Below are positions 36,793-44,352 of a stretch of DNA of 64,000 bases, in pieces. The DNA comes from Dyella marensis. GTDB lineage: Bacteria; Pseudomonadota; Gammaproteobacteria; Xanthomonadales; Rhodanobacteraceae. The DNA is taken from positions 117,593-181,592 of the forward strand of contig NZ_FONH01000007.1 of NCBI RefSeq assembly GCF_900112865.1, written 5' to 3'. The first letter of the stretch is position 1; each line of letters opens with the position of its first letter. Made by a program: the position numbers and the translations under genes. The notes beneath the pieces are model-generated. The model searched no databases. It saw only the letters and a program-made list of their open reading frames with translations, and was not told the origin of the DNA.

Positions 36793-37818
36793 ATGGCCGA
36801 CCGCCGCCGCTTTCTCAAGACCGCTGCGCTGGGCGTGACCGCCGCGGCGCTTTCCTCCCGCATCGCACCGGCGCTGGCCGACGGCAAGGCCGCCGGCATG
36901 AGCGGCGGCCGCAAGCCGCGCGTGATCTCCACCTGGGACTTCGGCGTGCCCGCCAACCTCGCCGCCTGGGCGGTCCTGGCCAAGGGCGGCCGCGCGCTGG
37001 ATGCGGTCGAAGCCGGCGTGATGATCCCCGAAGCGGATCTCAAGAATCACAGCGTGGGCCGAGCGGGTTATCCCGACCGCGACGGCCACGTCAGCCTCGA
37101 CGCCAGCATCATGGACGGCGACGGCAGCTGCGGCGCGGTCGCCGCGCTGGAGGGCATTGCCCATCCGATCCAGGTCGCGCGCCGCGTGATGGAGCGCACC
37201 CCGCACGTGCTGCTGGTGGGCGAGGGCGCGCAACAGTTTGCGGTCGAGCAAGGCTTCAAGAAGGAAAAGCTGCTTACGCCGGAATCCGAAAAGGCCTGGC
37301 ACGAGTGGCTGAAGACCGCGCACTACCAGCCCAGCGCCAACAGCGAAGTGCGCGACTACGGCAAGGGCGCCGGCGGCAAGGACAACCACGACACCATCGG
37401 CATGCTCGCGATCGACGCGCAGGGCCGCCTGGCCGGCGCCTGCACCACCAGCGGCATGGCCTGGAAGCTGCGCGGCCGCGTGGGCGACAGCCCGATCATC
37501 GGCGCCGGCCTGTACGTGGACGGCGAGGTCGGCGGCGCCACCTCGACCGGCGTGGGCGAGGAAGTGATCCGCAATGCCGGCAGCTTCCTGGTGGTGGAAC
37601 TGATGCGCCAGGGCCGTTCGCCGCAGCAGGCCTGCGAGGAAGCGGTGATGCGCATCGTCAAGAAGCGGCCGCAGGCCGCCAAGGATCTGCAGGTCGGCTT
37701 CCTCGCCATCAATCGCGAGGGCGAAGTGGGCGCGTTCGCGATCCAATCCGGTTTCAGCTACGCGGTCTGCGACGGCGCCAAGCAGGACGGCCTGTTCCCG
37801 TCCAAGAGCGTGTACTGA
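36793..37818 (+). CDS. N4-(beta-N-acetylglucosaminyl)-L-asparaginase (glycosylasparaginase), Tat-exported
   Basis: Ntn-hydrolase that cleaves the GlcNAc-Asn bond of N-glycoproteins after the peptide is trimmed. The protein is 341 aa. The twin-arginine signal DRRRFLKTAALG at residues 3-14 predicts Tat export to the periplasm. Autoproteolysis before Thr201 in NHDTIGM would give alpha and beta chains. The substrate region has STWDFGVPANLAAW, and RVGDSPIIGAGLYVDGEVGG is typical of the family. It shares a direction and a short spacer with the receptor gene, and the cutC start is one base after its stop, so all three are likely one operon. Confidence 0.92.
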   Translation: MADRRRFLKTAALGVTAAALSSRIAPALADGKAAGMSGGRKPRVISTWDFGVPANLAAWAVLAKGGRALDAVEAGVMIPEADLKNHSVGRAGYPDRDGHVSLDASIMDGDGSCGAVAALEGIAHPIQVARRVMERTPHVLLVGEGAQQFAVEQGFKKEKLLTPESEKAWHEWLKTAHYQPSANSEVRDYGKGAGGKDNHDTIGMLAIDAQGRLAGACTTSGMAWKLRGRVGDSPIIGAGLYVDGEVGGATSTGVGEEVIRNAGSFLVVELMRQGRSPQQACEEAVMRIVKKRPQAAKDLQVGFLAINREGEVGAFAIQSGFSYAVCDGAKQDGLFPSKSVY

Positions 37819-37819
37819 G

Positions 37820-38551
37820 ATGGCTGGCCGCTATCTGCTCGAGGTGGCGGCCAACTCCGTCGCCTCCGCGCAGGCCGCGCAGGATGGCGGCGCCGGCCGC
37901 GTGGAACTGTGCACCGGCCTGGAACTGGGCGGCCTGACGCCATCCGTGGCGCTGATCGCGATGGTGCGCGAGCGCCTGCATATTCCGCTGTATGTGCTGG
38001 TGCGTCCGCGCGCCGGCGATTTCCTGTACAGCGATATCGAATGCGAAATGATGCAGCGGGATATCGAGACCTGCGCGGCGCTGGGTTGCGACGGCGTGGT
38101 GATCGGCGTGCTCGATGCGGATGGGCGGATCGACAGCGAGCGCTGTAAACCTCTGGTGCGCGCGGCCGGCGGCATGGGCGTGACCTTCCATCGCGCCTTC
38201 GATCTCACCGTCGATCCGGAACAGGCGCTGGAGGATGCGCTTGCACTCGGCTGCGAGCGCGTGCTCACTTCGGGTGCAAGAGCCAGTGCGATGGATGGCG
38301 CGCCGTTGATCCGGCGCCTGGTGGAACGGGCGGACGGCTGTATCGCGGTGATGCCCGGTGCGGGCCTGACGCCGCAGAACATCGCCGCGCTGGCCGAAGC
38401 CACCGGCGCCACGGAGCTGCATGCGTCGGCCAAGCGGCAACTGCCTTCGGGCATGCGGCATCAGCGCCCCGAATTGCACGATATGGAAGGCGGCGAGATC
38501 CGCAGCGATGTGGAGCAGGTGCGGGCGCTGGTGGCAGCGCTCAATGCGTAA
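37820..38551 (+). CDS. cutC: CutC family protein
   Basis: TIM-barrel protein of 243 aa, named after a proposed role in copper homeostasis that is poorly supported. Family segments are LEVAANSVASAQAAQDGGAGRVELC, LYVLVRPRAGDFLYS and VTFHRAFDLT. The start is one base after the glycosylasparaginase stop. CutC genes next to glycosylasparaginase genes suggest a role in amino-sugar or glycoconjugate metabolism rather than copper; this is inference from context. Confidence 0.9.
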   Translation: MAGRYLLEVAANSVASAQAAQDGGAGRVELCTGLELGGLTPSVALIAMVRERLHIPLYVLVRPRAGDFLYSDIECEMMQRDIETCAALGCDGVVIGVLDADGRIDSERCKPLVRAAGGMGVTFHRAFDLTVDPEQALEDALALGCERVLTSGARASAMDGAPLIRRLVERADGCIAVMPGAGLTPQNIAALAEATGATELHASAKRQLPSGMRHQRPELHDMEGGEIRSDVEQVRALVAALNA

Positions 38552-38573
38552 CTGCCGGACGGCGTAAGCGAAC

Positions 38574-38669
38574 GGCGTAGGTTGGGGTGAGCCGCAGGCG
38601 AACCCCAACGGATCTGGCCATCACCCATCGCCTGTTGGGGTTCGCCTGCGGCTCACCCCAACCTACGCC
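38574..38669. repeat. Dispersed paired palindrome, family A (copy 3)
   Basis: Facing arms CGTAGGTTGGGGTGAGCCGC... and ...GCGGCTCACCCCAACCTACG, about 35 bp each with a 22-bp centre. It lies between the convergent cutC and ABC exporter genes. Confidence 0.92.
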
Positions 38670-38693
38670 GGCGCATTCGCCAATGCGTGCCGC

Positions 38694-40466
38694 TCAGGCG
38701 GCGAACTGCAACTTCGCCAGTTCCGCATACAGCCCGCCTTCCGCCAGCAGGCTCTCATGTGTGCCCTGCGCTACGATCCGCCCGCCGTCCATCACCACGA
38801 TCCGATCCGCGCGCTGCACCGTGGCGAGGCGATGCGCGATCACCAGCGTCGTGCGCCCTTTCTCCAGCCGCTCCAGCGCCTGCTGGATCGCGGCTTCCGA
38901 CTGCGCGTCCAGCGCCGAGGTCGCCTCGTCCAGCAGCAGCAGCGGGGCGTCGCGCAGGATCGCGCGCGCGATGGCCACGCGCTGGCGCTGGCCGCCGGAC
39001 AGGCGCACGCCGCGCTCGCCCAGTTCCGAGGCGTAGCCGCCGTCGAGCGCGCTGATGAATTCGTGCGCCTCGGCCGCGCGCGCGGCATCGCGCACTTCGT
39101 CGTCGCTGGCGTCCTGGCGGCCGAAGCGGATGTTGTCGGCGGCGGTGCCGCTGAAGATCACCGTCTCCTGCGGCACCAGCGCGATCGCGCCGCGCAGTTC
39201 CGGCAGCGCCAGCGCGCGCAGGTCGACGCCGTCCAGCGTGATGCGGCCCTGCTGCGGGTCGTAGAAGCGCAGCAGCAGCGCCAGCACGGTGCTCTTGCCG
39301 GCGCCGGAGGGGCCGACCAGGGCCACCGTCTCGCCGGGCCGGATGCGCAGCTCGAAATCGTGCAGCGCCGGTGCGTCCGGGCGGCTGGGATAATGGAAAG
39401 CCACCTGGTCGAAATGCAGCTCGCCACTCACCGGCTTAGGTAAAGGCTGCGGTTGCGGCGGGCTGGTCACCTCGGCACGCTCGCCCAGCAGTTCGCCGAT
39501 GCGCTCCATCGCACCGGCCGCGCGCAGCACGTCGCCCCACACTTCGGACAGGCCGGCGACCGAGCCGGCGGCGAAGATCGCGTACAGCACGAACTGGCTG
39601 AGCAGGCCCGGCGTCAGGTCGCCGGCCAGCACGTCGCGCGCGCCGATCCACAGCACCAGGGTGATCGCGCCGAACATCAGCACGATCACCGCCGCGGTCA
39701 GCAGCGAGCGCGTGCCGATGCGCTTGCGTGCGGTGGCCAGCGCGCGGGTGATGGCGCTGCCGTAGCGCGTGCTCTCGATGTCCTCGCGCGCATAGGCCTT
39801 CACCGCGGGCGCGGCGTTGAGCGTTTCGTTGGCGATCGCGGCGGCGTCGGCCAGGCGGTCCTGGCTGGCGCGCGAGAGCTTGCGCACGCGGCGGCCGAAC
39901 ACCAGGATCGGCAGCATCATTGCGGGGATCACCAGCGCGGTGAAGCCGGCCAGGCGCGGGATCGTCCACACCATCGCCACCACCGCGCCGACCAGGGTCA
40001 CCATGCTGCGCAGGGCCACCGAGATGCCCGAGCCGATCAGCGCCTGCACCACTTCGGTGTCGGTGCCCAGGCGGGAGATCAGTTCACCGACGCGGCTGCG
40101 CTCGAAGAAGCCCACGTCCAGCCGGATCACGTGCGAGTAGAGCTTGGAGCGCATCGAGGCCAGCGCGCGCTCGCCCAGCAGGGTGATGCAGAAATAGCGC
40201 GCCGCGGTCGACGCGGCCAGCACCAGCGCCACGCCGAACAGGCCCAGGAAGGTGAGGTTGATGGTCGCCGCGTTGGCGGCGCCGAAGCCCTGGTCGATCA
40301 TGTGCCGCACCGCCATCGGCAGCACCAGGGTGGAGCCGGAGGAGATCGACAGGAACACCAGCCAGCCGATCGCCAGCGCGCGATGCGGCTTGAGGAACGG
40401 CCACAGTTGGCGCAGGGCGCCGAGGCGGCGCTTGGGGGAGGATTCGTTCGCCTGTGAGTCGCTCAT
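38694..40466 (-). CDS. MsbA-like ABC exporter (fused membrane and ATPase domains)
   Basis: Inner-membrane half-transporter that should work as a homodimer, 590 aa from the ATG at 40466. Six membrane helices lie in about 30-310. The ATPase domain (350-590) has Walker A VGPSGAGKST, the Q-loop LVPQETVIF, signature RLSGGQRQRVAIARA and Walker B LLLLDEATSALD, with H-loop IAHRL. It belongs to the lipid/multidrug exporter group; the substrate is unknown. An acyltransferase gene lies 83 bp upstream in the same direction. Confidence 0.92.
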   Translation of the reverse strand: MSDSQANESSPKRRLGALRQLWPFLKPHRALAIGWLVFLSISSGSTLVLPMAVRHMIDQGFGAANAATINLTFLGLFGVALVLAASTAARYFCITLLGERALASMRSKLYSHVIRLDVGFFERSRVGELISRLGTDTEVVQALIGSGISVALRSMVTLVGAVVAMVWTIPRLAGFTALVIPAMMLPILVFGRRVRKLSRASQDRLADAAAIANETLNAAPAVKAYAREDIESTRYGSAITRALATARKRIGTRSLLTAAVIVLMFGAITLVLWIGARDVLAGDLTPGLLSQFVLYAIFAAGSVAGLSEVWGDVLRAAGAMERIGELLGERAEVTSPPQPQPLPKPVSGELHFDQVAFHYPSRPDAPALHDFELRIRPGETVALVGPSGAGKSTVLALLLRFYDPQQGRITLDGVDLRALALPELRGAIALVPQETVIFSGTAADNIRFGRQDASDDEVRDAARAAEAHEFISALDGGYASELGERGVRLSGGQRQRVAIARAILRDAPLLLLDEATSALDAQSEAAIQQALERLEKGRTTLVIAHRLATVQRADRIVVMDGGRIVAQGTHESLLAEGGLYAELAKLQFAA

Positions 40467-40549
40467 GGGGTTCGCCGGGTCTGGACCGGTGGGAGATTGG
40501 GGCCCGAACAGGCGATTCAATCACACGCGCAGGGCGAAAAGGGTGACGC

Positions 40550-41659
40550 TCATGCCCCGGCGGACGTCGGCGCCAGCGCCGGCCGCGTCGCGCGGCCCGC
40601 CTGCAGGCGGTCGCGCAGGCGCAGGAACGGCCGTTCCACCGCGTAGTGCAGCAGCGCGCCGCCGGCCAGCGCGCAGATTGCATACAGCGCGAACGCTGCC
40701 AGGCCCTGGATCGCCGGATGCGCGGCGAGCCAGGTCTGCACCGCGTGAAACACCAGCTTGTGATCCAGATAGAGGCTATAGGACACCAGCGCCAGCCAGC
40801 CCGCGCCCGGCACGCGATGCCGTCCCAGCCAGCAGGCCGGGCTGGTGGCGGCGGCCACGATCAGCGCCAGTCCCCACGACAGCAGCGGATAGCCGAGTAC
40901 CGAGGCGAGCAGCCCGGCGCGGTCCTGGAAGATCGCCAGCGCGATGCCTGTAAGCACCACGCCCGCCAGCAGCGCGAGGTTCGCCTTCGCCTGCAGCCGC
41001 GCCCACAGCGCCGGCCGGTATGCCTGCGTCGCCGCCAGCACGACACCGGCGAGCAGGCCGTCGAGCCGGTTCCAGGTCGGGTAATAGATCACCTCGACGA
41101 AAGGGCGCTCGCCCATGTGCACGAACAGCCACCAGCGCAGCGCCATGCCGCCGAGCAGCAGGAACAGGCACAGCGCCACGAACGCGCGCAGCGAGCCGCG
41201 CCGCGCCACCCACCAGGCCAGCAGCGGGAACAGCAGATAGAAATGCTCCTCCACGCACAGCGACCACACGTGCGAGAACGCCTTGTTGTGCTCGTAGTCG
41301 ATCAGGAAGTTGACCGTATACGTGAGGAACTGCCACAGCGGCTGGATACCCGGCGCCTCGCGCGCCGACGGCAGGGCGAAATACACCGCCAGCACCGCCA
41401 GGAAGGCCGGCATGGTGCGCAGCGCGCGGCGCAGATAGAAGCGCCCGAATGCCGGCGGCCGGCCTTCGGCCAGCGGCTTGAGCCATTGCGAGCCGATCAG
41501 GTAACCGCTGAGCACGAAGAACAGATCCACCCCGGCCCAGCCGTTGTCCTCCAGCCAGCTCCACCCGTCGCCCAGGCCGCCGACGAAATACGAATGGAAC
41601 AGCATCACCCACACGATGGCGATGGCGCGCAGCAGGTCGAGGCCGGGCAGGCGGTGCAT
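40550..41659 (-). CDS. Membrane acyltransferase (OafA/YrhL, acyltransferase-3 family)
   Basis: Integral-membrane O-acyltransferase of 369 aa with about ten hydrophobic segments. It starts MHRLPGLDLLRAIAIVWVMLFH, which has the conserved His at the end of helix 1. It continues with GVDLFFVLSGYLIG and the WSLCVEEHFYLLFPLL motif typical of the family. The acceptor is probably a surface glycan or peptidoglycan sugar. An in-frame extension to 42049 is repeat-derived and was not used. No SGNH domain is fused. Confidence 0.88.
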   Translation of the reverse strand: MHRLPGLDLLRAIAIVWVMLFHSYFVGGLGDGWSWLEDNGWAGVDLFFVLSGYLIGSQWLKPLAEGRPPAFGRFYLRRALRTMPAFLAVLAVYFALPSAREAPGIQPLWQFLTYTVNFLIDYEHNKAFSHVWSLCVEEHFYLLFPLLAWWVARRGSLRAFVALCLFLLLGGMALRWWLFVHMGERPFVEVIYYPTWNRLDGLLAGVVLAATQAYRPALWARLQAKANLALLAGVVLTGIALAIFQDRAGLLASVLGYPLLSWGLALIVAAATSPACWLGRHRVPGAGWLALVSYSLYLDHKLVFHAVQTWLAAHPAIQGLAAFALYAICALAGGALLHYAVERPFLRLRDRLQAGRATRPALAPTSAGA

Positions 41660-42191
41660 GGATGGAATCAGTCCCTGAGTGTGCGGCCGCGGCGGCCATG
41701 CGAAAGGCGCGATTCTGAGAAGCTCTCGTGGCGGCGGCAAGCGCTGGCCGATGGCGTTTTGCGGGCAATCGGCGAAGCGTGTGCGGCACCGGGTGAGACG
41801 TGTGCTCAAGGTGGAATCCTTCTCCTTCCGGCGACCCGAAGGTAGTCCCCGTGGGAGAGCACGCGGGAAGCGCACATGGATGTGCGCGGCTCTGAGGAGC
41901 GAGGAAGGTGGCGGCAGCCGGATGAGGGTGCGGGCGAAGCGGTGCGCATCACTCTTGCGCTCCGCCCGTACCCTCACCCCCACCCCTCTCCCGGGGGGAG
42001 AGGGGCTCCGCGTTGCGGCACGCCCAAACGTTGCGATTGCTTTCCTCAACCTTCAAGGTGGAATCCTTCTCCCTCCGGGAGAAGGTGGCGGCAGCCGGAT
42101 GAGGGTGCGGGCGGAGCAGTGCATATCAACCTTGCGCTCCGGCCGTACCCTCACCCCAACCCCTCTCCCGAAGGGAGAGGGGCTCAAGCGT
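41660..42191. other. Gene-free spacer with direct repeats (family C)
   Basis: No convincing gene between the acyltransferase and yigZ-like genes. The region contains two direct copies of a roughly 104-bp unit (41904-42006 and 42081-42184), and two copies of AAGGTGGAATCCTTCTCC (from 41809 and 42054). Confidence 0.7.
41904..42184. repeat. Direct repeat of a roughly 104-bp pyrimidine-rich hairpin unit, family C
   Basis: Each unit runs from GAAGGTGGCGGCAGCCGGAT, through GAGGGTGCGGGCG and CCGTACCCTCACCCC, to CCCTCTCCC...GGGAGAGGGGCT. Copies are at 41904-42006 and 42081-42184, separated by 74 bp. Confidence 0.85.
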
Positions 42192-42785
42192 TCAATCCAG
42201 TCGCCGTGCCACCGCACGCCCGCGCGTGATGTCGACGATGCGCGCCTGCGTTTCCGCCACGCGGCTTTCCGGCAGGCGCAGTACCAGTTCCACGCCGTCG
42301 GCGCCGAAGCGCTCCTCTTCGACCTGCGCCTCGCCTTCTTTCAATCGCGCCTTCAGCAAGGCCAGCTCCGCGAATTCGCAATGCAGACCCAGGCGCGCCA
42401 TCGCCACGATCGCTACCCGTTCCGCCAGCCGCAGGCATTCCGCTGCCGTGCCGCCATAGGCGCGCACCAGCCCGCCGGCGCCGAGCTTGATGCCGCCGTA
42501 CCAGCGCGTCACCACTACCACCGCGCGGTCGATGCCCTGGCCCTCGATCGCCTGCAGGATCGGCCGGCCCGCGGTGCCGCCGGGTTCGCCGTCGTCGTTG
42601 AAGCGGTAATCCTGGCCGATGCGATAGGCCCAGCAGTTGTGCGTGGCGGCGGGATCGCCGACCTGGCGCACGAAGGCCAGCGCCTGCTCCGGCGTGTCGA
42701 CCGGCGCGGCCTGGGCGAGGAAGCGGCTCTTCTTGATCTCTTCGAGGTGCTGGCAGGGACCGGCGAGCGTATGGCTCACGCTCAT
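42192..42785 (-). CDS. YigZ/IMPACT family protein
   Basis: Conserved protein of 197 aa with an N-terminal UPF0029/IMPACT domain (KKSRFLAQAAPV, THNCWAYRIG, DDGEPGGTAGRPIL, VVVVTRWYGGIKLGAGGLVRAY) and a C-terminal DUF1949-like domain. The function in bacteria is not settled; eukaryotic IMPACT modulates GCN2. Its ATG overlaps the stop of the anti-sigma-like gene (ATGA), so it forms the third gene of the ECF sigma operon. Confidence 0.93.
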   Translation of the reverse strand: MSVSHTLAGPCQHLEEIKKSRFLAQAAPVDTPEQALAFVRQVGDPAATHNCWAYRIGQDYRFNDDGEPGGTAGRPILQAIEGQGIDRAVVVVTRWYGGIKLGAGGLVRAYGGTAAECLRLAERVAIVAMARLGLHCEFAELALLKARLKEGEAQVEEERFGADGVELVLRLPESRVAETQARIVDITRGRAVARRLD

Positions 42786-43693
42786 GGCGTGAGCAGCTGC
42801 GTGCGCAGGTCGTCGGGCAGCGGATAGTCGGGGTGATCGCGGTGGAAGTCGGCCAGGCGCTGGCGCGCTTCGTCGCGGCGGTCGGCGGCGAGCAGGCGGC
42901 GGATCTTGTCCAGTTCCTGCGTGGGCGTGTCGTGCTCGTCGCGGGCGGTATCGATCGGCGGCGGGGCCGGCGCGGCGAGCGGAGCCATGGCGCGCGCGGC
43001 CGTGACGCCGGAGGCCGCCTCGGCGTTTGAATGGGCCATGGCCGCCGGTTCGGGGCGGCGCTGTTCGATCACGCGCTGCGCGGATTTCGCCGCGAACGAT
43101 GGCGCCTGTTCCGCGGCGACCGGCGCGGCCCGGTCGGTAGCGGCCGGAACCCCGGCGACCGGTGCGGCCATGGGCGCGGCGGGTACGGCAGTCGCCTGTT
43201 CCTGCAGATTCGGGCTTGGTGCGGGAGCGGCGCGCTTGGCCATCACGGCATCCGCGGCGAGATGCGCGGGCGGCGGCGCGGGAGGCGGAGGCGGCGCGTG
43301 CTGTGCATCGGCCTGGATTTCCCCGACCGCTTCAGGTTTCGCCGGGGGCGCGGCAGCGGCAGGCGCGTTCGCTTCCTGCACGGTCACCGCGCCTGCCTGC
43401 GCGGGCGGCGTGCTCGCCGGCATGTCGCGCATGCGCCAGCCCAGTCCGGCGGCCAGCACCAGGATCGCCGCGCTGCCCAGCGCGACCGGCCAGCGCGCGC
43501 GGCGCGCCGGACGCAGCGTCGCGGCGGCCGGTTCGCCGCTGCGCACCGCTGCCGCCGCCGCGCGCAGCACGGCCGCGTCCAGCGCGGGAGCGGGCTCCTT
43601 GCGCGGCAGCTTGCGGTACAGCGCGTCCAGTTCGTCTTCGCCGGGCAGGCGTTCGTCATTGGAGCGGGCGTCGTCAGGGCGATGCGTATTCAT
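42782..43693 (-). CDS. Probable membrane anti-sigma factor with Pro/Ala-rich periplasmic region
   Basis: A 303-aa protein placed directly after an ECF sigma gene with an ATGA overlap. Residues 1-68 are cytoplasmic and hold LPGEDELDALYRKLPRKEPAPALD. One membrane helix spans about 70-88 (VALGSAAILVLAAGLGW). Residues 90-245 are low-complexity Ala/Pro-rich and probably disordered. The C-terminus is a charged helix (KIRRLLAADRRDEARQRLADFH). The position and topology indicate an anti-sigma factor. It lacks a recognisable zinc-binding (HxxxCxxC) motif, so the call is inference. Confidence 0.65.
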   Translation of the reverse strand: MNTHRPDDARSNDERLPGEDELDALYRKLPRKEPAPALDAAVLRAAAAAVRSGEPAAATLRPARRARWPVALGSAAILVLAAGLGWRMRDMPASTPPAQAGAVTVQEANAPAAAAPPAKPEAVGEIQADAQHAPPPPPAPPPAHLAADAVMAKRAAPAPSPNLQEQATAVPAAPMAAPVAGVPAATDRAAPVAAEQAPSFAAKSAQRVIEQRRPEPAAMAHSNAEAASGVTAARAMAPLAAPAPPPIDTARDEHDTPTQELDKIRRLLAADRRDEARQRLADFHRDHPDYPLPDDLRTQLLTP

Positions 43694-44244
43694 TCGGCCA
43701 GCTGCTCGCGCAGTTTGTTCATGGCATAGCGCAGGCGCGATTTCACGGTCTCGCGGCCCACGCCGGTGACGTCGGCGATTTCCTCCAGGCTCAGTTCCTG
43801 TTCCAGGCGCAGCAGCACGGCAGTGCGCTGTTCGTCCGGCAATTGCTCGATGGCGCGCTGCAGGCGGCGGCGCTGTTCGAAGTCCGACAGGGCGTGCTCG
43901 GGCTGTTCCTGCGCAGGCGCCTCCATCTGCGCGATCGCCAGCTCGCCCGCTTCGCCGTCCAGCGTCGGCCGCTTGCGGCGATAGCTGTCGACCAGCAGGT
44001 TATGCGCGATCTGCAGCAGCCAGGTGGTGAATTTCGCCTGCGGCTGGTAGCGCTCGCGCGCGGCGATCACGCGACTCCAGGTTTCCTGGAACAGTTCGTC
44101 GGCAACGGCCGGCTGGCGGCAGGCGCGCAGCAGGAAGCGGTACAACGTGCCGCGATGGCGCGCGTACAGGGCCTCGAACGCACCCAGGTCGCCCTGCGCG
44201 TAGGCCAGCATCAGCGTCGCGTCCTCGTCCACCGCGGTATCCAT
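43690..44244 (-). CDS. ECF-family RNA polymerase sigma factor
   Basis: Extracytoplasmic-function sigma factor of 184 aa from the ATG at 44244. Region 2 has FEALYARHRGTLYRFLLRA, ADELFQETWSRVIAARE and FTTWLLQIAHNLLVDSYRR. Region 4 has LPDEQRTAVLLRLEQELSLEEIADVTGVGRETVKSRLRYAMNKLR. It is co-translated with the downstream anti-sigma-like gene. It differs from RpoE (12.9 kb), so the window encodes two ECF systems. The signal is unknown. Confidence 0.92.
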   Translation of the reverse strand: MDTAVDEDATLMLAYAQGDLGAFEALYARHRGTLYRFLLRACRQPAVADELFQETWSRVIAARERYQPQAKFTTWLLQIAHNLLVDSYRRKRPTLDGEAGELAIAQMEAPAQEQPEHALSDFEQRRRLQRAIEQLPDEQRTAVLLRLEQELSLEEIADVTGVGRETVKSRLRYAMNKLREQLAE

Positions 44245-44352
44245 GGCGGGCGAGGGTAAGCGAAATCGGCCGCGCGGGTAAGCGGCGGGCAGGGCGGGTG
44301 CGCAGGTGTTCATCGCTGGATGCAACGCCCTCGCGCGGACGGCGGGGTTGGC

